From: Bacillus sp. OxB-1
GTDB lineage: Bacteria > Bacillota > Bacilli > Bacillales_A > Planococcaceae
Direction of reading: 5' to 3'
Length of the DNA: 64,000 nucleotides
NCBI RefSeq assembly: GCF_000829195.1
Contig: NZ_AP013294.1
Coordinates: 2,925,001 to 2,989,000 of the forward strand
The position numbers were made by a program, and so were the translations under genes. The notes below the pieces were generated by a model that was not told where the DNA came from, ran no database searches, and was given only the letters and a program-made list of their open reading frames with translations. This document shows, one piece after another, positions 26,721 through 37,992 of the stretch (position 1 is the first letter of the stretch; the number at the start of each line of letters is the position of its first letter).

Positions 26721-27887
26721 TTATCGTAAAACGCCAGCGCTAGTTCGAGTTTCATTAATCAATCTGGAAATGACCATTCGTTGGACTTCGGATGTCCCTT
26801 CGCCGATTTCCAACAGTTTCGCATCGCGCATATAACGCTCGACTTCATATTCTTTCATATAGCCATATCCGCCGTGAATCTGAATCGCTTCGTCCGCCAC
26901 TTCCATTGCGATTTCCGAGGCATACAATTTACACATCGCGGCCTCTTTTGAGAATGGACGGCCTTGATCTTTCAACCAGGAAGCTTTGTATACCATATTC
27001 CGTGCCAATTCGATCTTTAACGCCATATCGGCCAATTTGAATTGAGTCACTTGAAATTCGGATAGCGCTTTACCAAATTGCTTCCGTTCATTCGCATAGT
27101 TTTTCGCCTTATCAAAAGCAGCTTGTGCGATTCCGACAGCCATCGCGCCGATTCCGATCCGTCCCCCGTCCAGAGTGACAAGGAATTGCTGGAATCCTTT
27201 TCCGCGTTCCCCTAGCAGGTTTTCTTGCGGCACTCTTACATTTTCAAGGAATAATTCTGTTGTATTGGAAGCGTTTAAGCCCATTTTTTCATAGTTATCC
27301 AGCACTGTGAAACCTTCCGCATCCGTCGGAACGATGATAGCGCTGATTTCTTTCTTATTGCCTTCCATGCCTGTAATGGCAGTCAAAGCCAGATGTTTTG
27401 CGTAGCTCGCATTTGTAATGAATGCCTTCGAACCGTTGATGACAAAATCCTTTCCATCTGCCTTGGCGGTCGTCTGCGTCCCCCCCGCATCCGATCCCGC
27501 ATTCGGTTCAGTCAATCCGAATGCTCCGAAAGATTCACCTGTACAAATCGGTGTCAAATACTTCTGCTTTTGTTCGTGTGTCCCGAAAAGATTCAAAGGA
27601 GCACCGCCCAACGAGATATGGGCTGAATAGGTGATTCCTGTAGAAGCACACGCCCGGCTCAGTTCCTCCGTGACAATGGCAAAACTGATCGTGTCCGCTC
27701 CTGCTCCCCCATATTCCTCAGGAAACGGCAATCCCATGATCCCCATGTCAGCCAACTGTTTGAAAATTTCCACAGGAAACTCTTTCGTACGGTCTCGTTC
27801 AATCGCCCCAGGCGCAACGACCTCATCCGCAAATTCGCGGATCGTGTTCTTGATCATTTGTTGTTCTTGTGTCAAATCGAAATTCAT
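26721..27887 (-). CDS. acdA: Acyl-CoA dehydrogenase
   Basis: 388 residues, FAD-dependent alpha,beta-dehydrogenation of acyl-CoA in beta-oxidation or branched-chain degradation. Signature blocks: FGLTEPNAGSDAGG, the substrate loop, FGKALSEFQ, QIHGGYGYMKEYEVERYMRD, and EIGEGTSEVQR, whose E lies where short-chain enzymes place the catalytic base. It resembles AcdA/MmgC of Bacillus subtilis; chain-length preference cannot be read. Single gene between a promoter with a cre-like operator and a terminator. Confidence 0.88.
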   Translation of the reverse strand: MNFDLTQEQQMIKNTIREFADEVVAPGAIERDRTKEFPVEIFKQLADMGIMGLPFPEEYGGAGADTISFAIVTEELSRACASTGITYSAHISLGGAPLNLFGTHEQKQKYLTPICTGESFGAFGLTEPNAGSDAGGTQTTAKADGKDFVINGSKAFITNASYAKHLALTAITGMEGNKKEISAIIVPTDAEGFTVLDNYEKMGLNASNTTELFLENVRVPQENLLGERGKGFQQFLVTLDGGRIGIGAMAVGIAQAAFDKAKNYANERKQFGKALSEFQVTQFKLADMALKIELARNMVYKASWLKDQGRPFSKEAAMCKLYASEIAMEVADEAIQIHGGYGYMKEYEVERYMRDAKLLEIGEGTSEVQRMVISRLINETRTSAGVLR

Positions 27888-27910
27888 TTCTTCATCCCCT
27901 TTGTGAACAT

Positions 27911-27934
27911 TGTAACGCTTACATTTTTATTATA
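27911..27934 (-). promoter_or_regulatory. Promoter -10 and cre-like operator of the acyl-CoA dehydrogenase
   Basis: On the minus strand TATAAT (plus 27929-27934) is followed at the likely start site by the palindrome TGTAAGCGTTACA (27911-27923), a 5-3-5 inverted repeat close to a cre site but one base shorter. No convincing -35 is seen. Confidence 0.45.
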
Positions 27935-27983
27935 CCTAATTTGTTACGACTTTCACAGAGTTATTTGAAAGATTGTGAGTTTT

Positions 27984-28523
27984 TTAATAGTTAGCGAGGA
28001 GAAACCCTATGATTAGCAGCAATCCAACACTTCCCGAGATTGTGAAATATAATAGTTTCAGCAGTTTCCCCGCGTATAGCCAAAGCACACAATTCAACAT
28101 AAGCAGACCGATCAGAAGCATCGTCTGCCCTTCAAAGAAGAGCAACCATAATTTCAGTGACATCATTAGTAAAAGAAACGAGGATATTATGTATAAGAAC
28201 GGCGCCAACTTCGAAACCCGAAAAGTCGATAATAGAAAAAGCAATGTGACACCCGCTGCCGATGATAGAGTCGCGAGTGGGTATCGGGCAAAGATAAACA
28301 TGCTGCTACCCGCTAGCAATCCTATCACTAGGATGAGAACAAGCTTCCTGGTAAAACTCTTCTTCTCCTTCACTAAGACAGCATCGGTAACCATTTCCTC
28401 CTGGACTTCTTCTCCTTGGGCATATAATGTGATTAAAAAATCGCAATAATGTTCGGGCAATAATTTATTTTGCTTCCAATATCTGATTTCCGAAATGATG
28501 ATTTTTTTCCGTTGCACACTCAT
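27984..28523 (-). CDS. Membrane protein of unknown function
   Basis: 179 residues from ATG 28523 (AAGGGGGGATG upstream; an in-frame upstream start at 28556 is less likely). The first 60 residues are a soluble, basic helical region (KKIIISEIRYWKQNKLLPEH, YCDFLITLYAQGEE), then four to five hydrophobic helices. The N-terminal half recalls the short domain preceding membrane helices in DUF2157-type proteins, but I would not assign a family. It stands alone between sigA and the acyl-CoA dehydrogenase. Confidence 0.7.
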   Translation of the reverse strand: MSVQRKKIIISEIRYWKQNKLLPEHYCDFLITLYAQGEEVQEEMVTDAVLVKEKKSFTRKLVLILVIGLLAGSSMFIFARYPLATLSSAAGVTLLFLLSTFRVSKLAPFLYIISSFLLLMMSLKLWLLFFEGQTMLLIGLLMLNCVLWLYAGKLLKLLYFTISGSVGLLLIIGFLLANY

Positions 28524-28620
28524 AGTACATCCCCCCTTATTCAAAAACAAAAGCACCGGCGGCCGAAGCTTGGCCGGAAACGGATCTGGCTTGGGACTTG
28601 AAATTTGCTAAGCAACAATA

Positions 28621-28652
28621 AAGTGCATCGGCACACGGATGCCGATGCACTT
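28621..28652 (-). terminator. Hairpin after sigA
   Basis: A 13-bp perfect stem (28621-28633 with 28640-28652, 6-nt loop) begins 5 bases after the sigA stop codon. The T tract is weak. Confidence 0.65.
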
Positions 28653-28657
28653 CAATT

Positions 28658-29782
28658 TCATTCCAGGAAATCTTTCAAGCGTTTGCTCCGGGAAGGATGT
28701 CGTAGCTTGCGCAGTGCTTTCGCTTCTATTTGCCGAATCCGTTCGCGTGTGACGCCGAACACCTTGCCCACTTCCTCGAGCGTCCGGGTTCTGCCATCAT
28801 CGAGGCCGAAGCGGAGGCGCAATACATTTTCCTCCCGGTCAGTCAGCGTATCGAGGACATCCTCCAATTGCTCTTTCAGCAACTCATACGCAGCATGGTC
28901 GGAAGGTGATTGCGCTTCGGAGTCTTCGATGAAATCACCAAGATGGGAATCGTCTTCCTCCCCAATTGGCGTTTCAAGGGAAACCGGTTCTTGGGCAATC
29001 TTCAAAATCTCACGGACTTTTTCAGCTGTAAGATCCATTTCCTCCCCGATTTCCTCAGGTGTCGGTTCGCGCCCTAGATCTTGGAGCAATTGCCGTTGGA
29101 CACGGATCAATTTATTGATCGTCTCCACCATATGGACCGGAATACGGATTGTCCGCGCCTGATCCGCGATTGCTCGCGTGATGGCCTGGCGGATCCACCA
29201 CGTCGCATACGTACTGAATTTAAAACCTTTCGTATGGTCGAACTTCTCAACCGCTTTGATGAGGCCCATATTCCCTTCCTGAATCAGGTCCAGGAAAAGC
29301 ATCCCGCGGCCTACATACCGTTTCGCGATACTGACGACGAGACGCAGATTCGCTTCAGCGAGGCGTTTTTTCGCCTCTTCGTCCCCTTCTTTGATCCGGA
29401 TGGCCAATTCCACTTCTTCCGCTCCAGTCAAAAGATTGACGCGGCCGATTTCTTTCAAGTACATACGGACGGGATCGTTGATTTTGACTCCCGGCGGAAC
29501 GCTAAGATCATTCAAGTCGAATTGTGTGTCTTCGGAACCGGCTTTCCCGTCCCCCTCAACGGCATTCTCGTCTTCTTTGCCATCTAATTCGATTCCTTGC
29601 GCCTCGATTTGATCCAGGAATTCCTCGAACTGTTCCGGTTCCATTTCGAAGGCGGATAATTTTTCAGTTACCTCATCAAGTGTCAGCTCACCGGATTTCT
29701 TCCCGGTTTCCAACAACTGGGCTTTCACTTCTTCGATTGTCATTTCAGTTTCCATTTCGCCGGATTGTTCTTTATTTTTCAT
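28658..29782 (-). CDS. sigA: RNA polymerase primary sigma factor SigA
   Basis: 374 residues. An acidic region 1.1, region 1.2 ([18 protein letters not shown]), region 2 ([35 protein letters not shown]), region 3 ([14 protein letters not shown]) and region 4 with the HTH ([20 protein letters not shown]). It directs transcription of housekeeping genes; the promoters noted in this window fit its consensus. 15 nt separate it from dnaG in the classic macromolecular-synthesis operon. Confidence 0.98.
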   Translation of the reverse strand: MKNKEQSGEMETEMTIEEVKAQLLETGKKSGELTLDEVTEKLSAFEMEPEQFEEFLDQIEAQGIELDGKEDENAVEGDGKAGSEDTQFDLNDLSVPPGVKINDPVRMYLKEIGRVNLLTGAEEVELAIRIKEGDEEAKKRLAEANLRLVVSIAKRYVGRGMLFLDLIQEGNMGLIKAVEKFDHTKGFKFSTYATWWIRQAITRAIADQARTIRIPVHMVETINKLIRVQRQLLQDLGREPTPEEIGEEMDLTAEKVREILKIAQEPVSLETPIGEEDDSHLGDFIEDSEAQSPSDHAAYELLKEQLEDVLDTLTDREENVLRLRFGLDDGRTRTLEEVGKVFGVTRERIRQIEAKALRKLRHPSRSKRLKDFLE

Positions 29783-29797
29783 TACTACCCGTCCTCC

Positions 29798-31630
29798 TTA
29801 GTCCACCGGAATCCGGCCATGTGCCGATAATGATTTCCGGAGCTGAATGATTTCCCTGGCCAACTCTAATGCCCGGCCATGATCCTTTAATTTTTCAGCT
29901 GTTTTAGATTCATTTAATTTATCTTCAATCGAGAGCTTTATACGCTGTTGGACCAAATGCTGTATACAGTCCTCGATTTCTTCTTCTTTATAATCCGGAT
30001 CCCTTTCCACCATCGCCGCTTCCAAGACGACCTTCCGCAAGTCGCGGTCTTCCAATGATTCAGAGAATCTGTGGAAATCAGGGTTTCCGTGTTGCTCATA
30101 AAAGCCGGCCAACCGAATGAAAATCGCTTGATAGGCATCTTGGATGAACAGCTCGGGAAATTCATCCCGAACCCGGTCGAATAAGGCTCCGTCACTCAGA
30201 AGATGACAAAGCAATAAGCGTTCCGCCCGATCAGTTGCCGTCAGGTTTTTTTCATTTTCCAACTTTGGCGGAGGCCCGAACTCCTGATCTTTTTTAGCTG
30301 CACTAGCCTGCCTTCCGTTCAGCTTTGTGAACTGCTGGCCGAGAGCCTCCATGGAAACACCGGTTTCCGTCGACAGCTGCCTCATATAGAGATCCCGTTC
30401 CACAGGCGATGGCCTATTCACAAGCTCGCTCAGAACTTCGTGTATATATTGAAGCATGTCATTCTCAAAGGTGAGATTTTTCGACCTTTTGGCGAAGGCC
30501 ATAATAAAAGACATATACGATTGCGGATTGCCGATCACCTTTTCAATGAATGCTTGCCCGCCATGCTGTGAAATATAATCATCCGGATCAAAATCTGTCG
30601 GAAGCAATGCAATTTCGACATTCATCCCTTTTGCCTGCAAACTATCGGCAAACCGTTTCGCTGCGATCCAGCCCGCATCGTCCCCATCACAGCAGACAAG
30701 GACATCTTTTGCTATCCTTTTCAACTTGACGATATGGGCATCGGATAATGCTGTCCCCATGACAGCCACGCTGTTGGAAACGCCGATCCGTTCAGCGGAT
30801 AAAGTATCCATAAATCCTTCAAATACTATTACTTTACCCGATTTCCGAACATTAAGACGTGCATTGTGAAAATTGTACAATAATCTGCTCTTTTCGAAGA
30901 TGGGAGTTTCGGGGCTATTGAGGTATTTCGCGACCTGTTTATCTGGTGTAAGTGTCCTTCCCGAAAAAGCGACAACATTTCCATTATCGTCACGAAGCGG
31001 GAACATGATACGTCCTCTGAACCTGTCAAAATAGCCTGTCCCATCGTCTTTCATAATACACAGCCCGGCACGTTCCATTTCTTTCATGTCGAAGCCTTTT
31101 CGTTTTAGCAGTTCAGACAACGCTTCAGCATTATCCAATGCCCAGCCGATACCGTATTTTTCAATGTCCTCCCTTGAAAAACCTCTTTTTTCGAGATATT
31201 CAAGTGCAACTTCCCCTTCTACCGTATTCAACAAGAGATGACTATAGAAGGAAGCGGCCAACGAATGGGCTTCCATCATCTGCCGTTGTTCATCCGATTG
31301 TCTGGTGGATGGGTTCCTGTCGGTTACACCAGGCCCCGAGTCAATCTCCACGCCAGTCCGTTCCGCCAACTTCAACACCGCTTCGGTGAATGGGCTATTT
31401 TCCATGTCCATTACGAATGTGATGGCATTTCCACTTGCTCCACAACCGAAACAGTGGAACAGCTGCTTCTCTTCTGAAACGGAAAATGACGGCGTGCTCT
31501 CTCCATGGAATGGACATAGACCAAACCAGTTCTTCCCTCTTTTGGTCAGTTGGACATATTCACCGATCAAATCCACGATATCGGTCTTTGTCCGGACCAT
31601 CTCAATCGTTTCTTCCGGGATTCTAGTCAT
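29798..31630 (-). CDS. dnaG: DNA primase
   Basis: 610 residues from ATG 31630 (AAAGGATG 6-7 nt upstream; an ATG at 31648 is in frame). An N-terminal zinc domain (CPFHGESTPSF, FHCFGCGASGN), the RNA-polymerase core and Toprim (VIVFEGFMDTLSA, VCCDGDDAG, DPDDYI), and a C-terminal helicase-binding domain. It makes RNA primers at the replication fork. First gene of the dnaG-sigA pair. Confidence 0.96.
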   Translation of the reverse strand: MTRIPEETIEMVRTKTDIVDLIGEYVQLTKRGKNWFGLCPFHGESTPSFSVSEEKQLFHCFGCGASGNAITFVMDMENSPFTEAVLKLAERTGVEIDSGPGVTDRNPSTRQSDEQRQMMEAHSLAASFYSHLLLNTVEGEVALEYLEKRGFSREDIEKYGIGWALDNAEALSELLKRKGFDMKEMERAGLCIMKDDGTGYFDRFRGRIMFPLRDDNGNVVAFSGRTLTPDKQVAKYLNSPETPIFEKSRLLYNFHNARLNVRKSGKVIVFEGFMDTLSAERIGVSNSVAVMGTALSDAHIVKLKRIAKDVLVCCDGDDAGWIAAKRFADSLQAKGMNVEIALLPTDFDPDDYISQHGGQAFIEKVIGNPQSYMSFIMAFAKRSKNLTFENDMLQYIHEVLSELVNRPSPVERDLYMRQLSTETGVSMEALGQQFTKLNGRQASAAKKDQEFGPPPKLENEKNLTATDRAERLLLCHLLSDGALFDRVRDEFPELFIQDAYQAIFIRLAGFYEQHGNPDFHRFSESLEDRDLRKVVLEAAMVERDPDYKEEEIEDCIQHLVQQRIKLSIEDKLNESKTAEKLKDHGRALELAREIIQLRKSLSAHGRIPVD

Positions 31631-31794
31631 ACTATCATCCTTTTCCATTCTACCTACTTGAATTCTGTATCTCTTTCAAAAATCCTTTGTTTTCGACAAA
31701 ATTTTTTCATTTCCACTCCGAAACTCTTATTTTACACTATTTCAATCAAAAAAACCTACTTATCGCTCTATTATATTTTGAATTTCTCCGTAAA

Positions 31795-31826
31795 AGAAGA
31801 ACCTACCCCATCTGGGCGGTCCTTCT
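31795..31826 (-). terminator. ppsR terminator
   Basis: Minus strand AGAAGGACCGCCC pairs imperfectly with GGGGTAGGTTCTTCT, followed by TTTTA, 10 bases after the ppsR stop. Confidence 0.6.
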
Positions 31827-31835
31827 ATTTTCATC

Positions 31836-32648
31836 TTATCCTTGCTTGGCAATTTCGCTTAAAATGACATTGGCCGTTTCTTCCACAGCCCGGTTCGTCA
31901 CATCGATTACTTTGCAGCCGAGCTTCGCAACAACATCCCGGAAGTACCGGATTTCTTGTTCAATCCGCTCCAGCTGAGCATAATTTGCATCATCTTTCAA
32001 TCCGAGGGCAATCAACCTTTCCCTCCGGATGGAATTCAATTTTTCAGGCGTTGTCACAAGTCCGAAACATTTTTCGGGGCTGATTTCGAATAGCTCCGCC
32101 GGCGGCTCCACTTCGGGCACCAACGGGACATTCGCCACTTTGAACCGTTTATGCGCCAAATATTGCGAAAGGGGCGTCTTGGATGTCCTGGAAACTCCGA
32201 CCAGTACAATGTCCGCTTGCAGAATCCCCCGAGGATCCCGACCGTCGTCATATTTCACAGCGAACTCAATTGCTTCGATTTTCCTGAAATAGTCTTCATC
32301 CAATTGGCGGACAAGGCCCGGCTCTTCCAACGGCTGCTCACCAAGCTCCTCGCCGATGCGATCGACGACGGGACCGAGCAAGTCGATGCAACAGATACCG
32401 AATGTTTCACATTCTTTTTTCAATATTTTACGCATTTTGCTTTTCACTAAAGTATAGATGATGATCGCTTTCTGCTCTCTTGCCAAATAAACGATCTCTG
32501 CCAGCTGCGTTTCATCCTCCACGTGGGAGAAACGCTTCATGGAGACTGCTTCCAACCCTTGGCTGAACTGGCTCGCCGCCGCCTTCGCCACTAGATCGGC
32601 AGTTTCCCCGACCGAATCGGAAATGATAAATAATGTTAGCTTTCTCAT
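31836..32648 (-). CDS. ppsR: Pyruvate, phosphate dikinase regulatory protein (YqfL)
   Basis: 270 residues from ATG 32648 (GAGGTGG upstream). The DUF299 kinase/phosphorylase signature: LFIISDSVGETADLVAKAA and the P-loop GVSRTSKTPLSQYLA. It switches PPDK or PEP synthase on and off by ADP-dependent phosphorylation and Pi-dependent removal. The gene follows ccpN as in Bacillus subtilis, where yqfL modulates CcpN action on gluconeogenesis. Confidence 0.92.
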   Translation of the reverse strand: MRKLTLFIISDSVGETADLVAKAAASQFSQGLEAVSMKRFSHVEDETQLAEIVYLAREQKAIIIYTLVKSKMRKILKKECETFGICCIDLLGPVVDRIGEELGEQPLEEPGLVRQLDEDYFRKIEAIEFAVKYDDGRDPRGILQADIVLVGVSRTSKTPLSQYLAHKRFKVANVPLVPEVEPPAELFEISPEKCFGLVTTPEKLNSIRRERLIALGLKDDANYAQLERIEQEIRYFRDVVAKLGCKVIDVTNRAVEETANVILSEIAKQG

Positions 32649-32658
32649 AGTATCCACC

Positions 32659-33288
32659 TCATAATTCGTGGTCCTCCGCAAGAGATAGGAAGGCTGCAGT
32701 AATGTTTGTTTTCGTAATCCTGCCGATGACTTCGAGCCCCCCCTCTTTCTCTATCACGACCGGAAGGGAATCAATCTGCTGATCTATCATCTTTTGTGCA
32801 GCAAATAGAAGCGTATCTTGCTTTTTACAGTATGTAATATTAGGCATCCTCGTCATGATGACATGGACGGGAATTTTTTCGAGTTCGTTATTGCCTAAGC
32901 TAGTACGCAATAAATCCTTTCTGGAGAGGACCCCCGACAGTTTGGATGATTTATCAATTACGAACAATGTCCCGACGTCCTCTAGGAACATTTGGCATAT
33001 GGCGTCATAGACGGAGACTGTATCTGCAACGACGACGGGAATCGATTGGAAGTCGCCAACCTTCATGCCGATCATGCTATCCGCCACCGATTGGACAGTT
33101 TTCTTTCCGGAATAGAAATAGCCGACCCGGGGCCTTGCGTCCAAATAACCCGCCATCGTCAAAATTGCCAAATCAGGACGGATCGTGGCTCTCACCAAGT
33201 TCAACCGTTCCGCAATTTGCTCGCCGGTGATCGGGCCATCCACCTTGACGATTTCCAGTATTTCCGTCTGGCGTTTATTCAGTTCCAT
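32659..33288 (-). CDS. ccpN: CcpN-type transcriptional repressor
   Basis: 209 residues from ATG 33288; GTG three codons upstream at 33297 is an alternative and would match the Bacillus subtilis length better. N-terminal winged helix (LNKRQTEILEIVKVDGPITG, LNLVRATIRPDLAILTMAGY), then two CBS domains (VSVYDAICQMFLEDVGTLFV, DTLLFAAQKMIDQQIDSLPV). CcpN represses gluconeogenic gapB and pckA on glucose. In an operon with ppsR. Confidence 0.92.
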   Translation of the reverse strand: MELNKRQTEILEIVKVDGPITGEQIAERLNLVRATIRPDLAILTMAGYLDARPRVGYFYSGKKTVQSVADSMIGMKVGDFQSIPVVVADTVSVYDAICQMFLEDVGTLFVIDKSSKLSGVLSRKDLLRTSLGNNELEKIPVHVIMTRMPNITYCKKQDTLLFAAQKMIDQQIDSLPVVIEKEGGLEVIGRITKTNITAAFLSLAEDHEL

Positions 33289-33350
33289 TGCAATCACCGT
33301 CCTAACCGATCTATTCTTCCCTCGATTATTATATACGATGTGTACGACTA

Positions 33351-33379
33351 TTGCTAAGAAATGATAACCATGCTACACT
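33351..33379 (+). promoter_or_regulatory. SigA promoter of the glyS T-box unit
   Basis: TTGCTA (33351-33356), 17-bp spacer, TACACT (33374-33379). Its -35 overlaps the complementary strand where a leftward ccpN promoter (TATAAT at plus 33328-33333) would place its -35. Confidence 0.7.
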
Positions 33380-33385
33380 GAAAAA

Positions 33386-33585
33386 GAATTCAATAGGCGC
33401 AGAAGGGTATATAAGTAATGTCACCAGCAGCGAACGGGGAGAGTGAAAGCCCGTAAAGACATGAAAAGGCAGCCTGGAGCCAAGCAATGTTTAAAGTGGG
33501 CTGGTTTTCCAGCCAATCGGGGTGGAACCGCGGGTCATCATGCACTCGTCCCCGGACGTAATTGTCCGGGGATGGGTGCTTATTT
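33386..33585 (+). promoter_or_regulatory. T-box riboswitch for glycyl-tRNA synthetase
   Basis: Leader of about 200 nt ending in the hallmark T-box GGGTGGAACCGCGG (33519-33532), preceded by a perfect stem III (GGCTGG-TTTT-CCAGCC, 33499-33514). A terminator follows, GTCCCCGGAC...GTCCGGGGAT at about 33548-33574 and then TTATTTT. The antiterminator forms when uncharged tRNA-Gly pairs its CCA end with the UGGA of the T-box. It is short, as glycine T-boxes usually are. I could not fix the specifier codon by eye. Confidence 0.92.
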
Positions 33586-33603
33586 TAATTGGAGGGATTT
33601 TAC

Positions 33604-34983
33604 ATGATGTCAATGGAACAAGTAGTCAATCTAGCGAAGCAAAGGGGATTTGTCTTCCCGGGATCGGAAATCTACGGCGGACTGGCCAATACATGGGATT
33701 ATGGTCCGCTCGGCGTTGAATTGAAAAATAATATCAAACGCGCTTGGTGGAAAAAGTTCATCCAGGAATCCCCGTATAATGTCGGACTTGATGCGGCCAT
33801 CCTTATGAATTCCAAAGTTTGGGAAGCATCCGGCCACGTCGGCAATTTCAACGACCCGATGATCGATTGCAAAAAATGTAAAACACGCCACCGGGCAGAT
33901 AAGTTGATTGAGAATGCCTTGGATTCGAAAGGGTTGGAAGTCGTTGTCGACGGTCTGCCGTTCGAAAAGATGGAAGAATTGATCAAGGAACATGACGTCG
34001 TCTGCCCAAGCTGCGGTGCCATGGATTACACGGAAATCCGCCAGTTCAATCTGATGTTCAAAACTTCGCAAGGAGTGACGGACTCTTCCGCGAACCAAAT
34101 CTTCCTGCGCCCAGAAACGGCACAAGGGATTTTCGTCAATTTTAAAAATGTCCAACGGTCGATGAGAAAGAAATTGCCGTTCGGGATTGCCCAGATCGGG
34201 AAAAGCTTCCGAAATGAAATCACGCCAGGTAACTTCACATTCCGTACACGTGAATTTGAACAAATGGAATTGGAATTCTTCTGCAAGCCGGGCGAAGATA
34301 TGCAGTGGTACGAATACTGGCGCGACTATTCCAAACAGTTCCTGTTGAATCTTGGCATGCGCGAAGATAATATGCGCCTGCGTGAGCATAACGAAGATGA
34401 GCTCTCCCATTATTCAAAAGGAACTGTAGATATCGAATACAAATTCCCATTCGGCTGGGGCGAACTATGGGGCATCGCCAATCGGACGGATTTCGACTTG
34501 AATCGCCATATGGAATACTCGGGCGAAGATTTCAACTATCAAGATCCGGTCACGAACGAAAAATTTGTCCCGTATTGTATCGAACCATCCCTTGGGGCGG
34601 ACCGCGTCACATTGGCATTCCTTTGCGATGCGTATGACGAGGAAGAACTGGAAGGCGACGATAAGCGTACCGTGCTCCGTTTCCACCCTGCCCTGGCACC
34701 GGTCAAAGCGGCAGTCCTGCCATTGTCCAAGAAGCTTGCAGAGAGTGCTGAGTCAGTATATGCTGAACTATCCAAGCACTTCACTGTCCAGTATGACGAT
34801 TCCCAATCCATCGGTAGAAGATATCGCCGACAAGATGAAATCGGGACTCCTTTCTGTATCACGTATGACTTTGATTCGGAAGAGGATCGCCAAGTGACCG
34901 TGCGTCATCGCGACTCTATGGAACAAGTCCGGATGCCGATTGAAGAAGTGCAGGCTTACATCGAAAAGCATATACAATTTTAA
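33604..34983 (+). CDS. glyS: Glycyl-tRNA synthetase, single-chain alpha2 type
   Basis: 459 residues from ATG 33604, 7 nt after GGAGGG. Class II motifs: motif 2 in [29 protein letters not shown] and motif 3 near the end, with CKKCKTRHR / [11 protein letters not shown] zinc-like insertion and a C-terminal anticodon domain. It charges tRNA-Gly. Unlike Bacillus subtilis, which has separate glyQ and glyS subunits, this is the eukaryote/archaea-like homodimer used by Staphylococcus and Planococcaceae. Controlled by the T-box. Confidence 0.95.
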   Translation: MMSMEQVVNLAKQRGFVFPGSEIYGGLANTWDYGPLGVELKNNIKRAWWKKFIQESPYNVGLDAAILMNSKVWEASGHVGNFNDPMIDCKKCKTRHRADKLIENALDSKGLEVVVDGLPFEKMEELIKEHDVVCPSCGAMDYTEIRQFNLMFKTSQGVTDSSANQIFLRPETAQGIFVNFKNVQRSMRKKLPFGIAQIGKSFRNEITPGNFTFRTREFEQMELEFFCKPGEDMQWYEYWRDYSKQFLLNLGMREDNMRLREHNEDELSHYSKGTVDIEYKFPFGWGELWGIANRTDFDLNRHMEYSGEDFNYQDPVTNEKFVPYCIEPSLGADRVTLAFLCDAYDEEELEGDDKRTVLRFHPALAPVKAAVLPLSKKLAESAESVYAELSKHFTVQYDDSQSIGRRYRRQDEIGTPFCITYDFDSEEDRQVTVRHRDSMEQVRMPIEEVQAYIEKHIQF

Positions 34984-34986
34984 TAA

Positions 34987-35032
34987 AAAGAACCGGAGGA
35001 ATGGGCTACTCGCCTGTTTCCTCCGGTTCTTC
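34987..35032. terminator. Bidirectional terminator overlapping the recO 3' end
   Basis: AAGAACCGGAGGAA (34988-35001) pairs with TTCCTCCGGTTCTT (35018-35031). The last codons of recO form one arm. T tracts exist in both directions for glyS and recO. Confidence 0.88.
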
Positions 35033-35791
35033 CTTTTTCGGCCACAATTCCGGCGTCGAATCGAGCTGATCCAAAAAAGCCCTCGATTTGAGCCGGATGC
35101 CCACTTGCTCATCATAAATGGTGCGGACAATCTTTTTCATGAATTGCTTCGTCGGTTTCTTCAACGTCAGATTCCCTAACCGGTTGATCGGCACGGTATA
35201 GAAGGTGCGGATCAACCGCAATTGTGTCGGAGTCAGACGGATCAGATACCGATCGACCGCGAAGCAGCGGTGGCATAGAAAGCCGATTTGCTGGAAGGAA
35301 AATGCGAACTCCCCTTCCGTCGCCCCACAATTGGCGCATTGATGCAAGACCGGATGGATTCCTGCCACTGGAAGCATCTTCCACTCGACAAAGAGGGATA
35401 TGGCCTCTGGGTCGTATTGTTCATTGATGGCGTGGAGCGCCTCCGACAGCAAGCCATACACCCCCGAAACCTTCTCCTGGTCCTCCGTCAACTTGTCGAT
35501 CAGCTCAACGATATAGCTCGCATAAGCCGTCGCTTCCAAGTCCTCCCGGATGAAGCGCATCGAGTTGATCGGCTCCCCTTGCTCCAAGGTGCCCATTCCC
35601 CTGCCTGTCCGGATCAGGAATGAACATTCCATGAACGGCTGCGTGATTCCTGCGAGACGGCTGGCGGGCTTTTTCGCCCCTCTGGCCATCGCAGTCAGCT
35701 TCCCCACCTCACGGGTGAATACAGTCACGATCTTGTTCGATTCGCCGTACGGGATGCCGCGAAGGACGATGCCTTCCCATTTATTCAACAA
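35006..35791 (-). CDS. recO: DNA repair protein RecO
   Basis: 261 residues from TTG 35791 (MLNKWEGIVLRGIPYGESNK), aligned with the Bacillus RecO start and preceded by AGGGGGG. An N-terminal OB fold is followed by a helical domain with a zinc finger (CANCGATEGEF, LCHRCF). It loads RecA by displacing SSB in the RecFOR pathway. Follows era with a 29-nt gap. Confidence 0.93.
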   Translation of the reverse strand: MLNKWEGIVLRGIPYGESNKIVTVFTREVGKLTAMARGAKKPASRLAGITQPFMECSFLIRTGRGMGTLEQGEPINSMRFIREDLEATAYASYIVELIDKLTEDQEKVSGVYGLLSEALHAINEQYDPEAISLFVEWKMLPVAGIHPVLHQCANCGATEGEFAFSFQQIGFLCHRCFAVDRYLIRLTPTQLRLIRTFYTVPINRLGNLTLKKPTKQFMKKIVRTIYDEQVGIRLKSRAFLDQLDSTPELWPKKEEPEETGE

Positions 35792-35820
35792 GGCGATCCC
35801 CCCTTTCGGCTGCGGCTCGC

Positions 35821-37499
<1,679 letters not shown>

Positions 37500-37509
37500 C
37501 CGGAATCCC

Positions 37510-37977
37510 TCACCTTCCGAGTCCGAACGAATCAAGGATCTCCTTTTGTTTACCGAACATCACTTTCTCCTCTTCCTCGGTCATATGGTCGTAGCCTAGG
37601 AGGTGCAAAAATCCATGCAGCGCCAGAAATCCGAGTTCCCGGTTAAACTCATGTCCATATTCAGCTGCCTGGTTTTGGGCGGTTTCCACAGAAATGATTA
37701 TATCGCCCAGAACGGTAGGCAGATTTTCTCCGACGATGGCAACTTCCCCTTCCGACATCTCTTCCAACGCAAACGAGATGACATCCGTAGGAACGTCTTT
37801 TCCCCGATATTCAGCATTGATTTTTTGAATTTCCGAATCCGTCACAAAGGTGATGGAAACTTCAGGACTCCCTTCCAATTGCTCTGCTTCGGCTGCATGA
37901 TTCAGCAAATTTCGGATCAGTTCCTCCATCTCCGGGTCCACCATTCCGGTTTCATCTTCAAAAAACAGTTCAAGCAT
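37510..37977 (-). CDS. ybeY: Endoribonuclease YbeY (rRNA maturation factor)
   Basis: 155 residues. The metal site HGFLHLLGYDH (H-x3-H-x5-H) is intact, with an N-terminal ITFVTDSEIQKINAEYRGKD strand-helix typical of UPF0054. Acts in 16S rRNA 3' end processing and ribosome quality control; neighbouring era acts on the same rRNA end. Confidence 0.95.
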   Translation of the reverse strand: MLELFFEDETGMVDPEMEELIRNLLNHAAEAEQLEGSPEVSITFVTDSEIQKINAEYRGKDVPTDVISFALEEMSEGEVAIVGENLPTVLGDIIISVETAQNQAAEYGHEFNRELGFLALHGFLHLLGYDHMTEEEEKVMFGKQKEILDSFGLGR

Positions 37978-37992
37978 AGCTCCATCTCCGTT

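Noticed and set aside
33631..34410. 259-codon minus-strand open frame
   Set aside because: It lies inside glyS on the opposite strand with no ribosome site or recognisable motif; glyS is conserved throughout.
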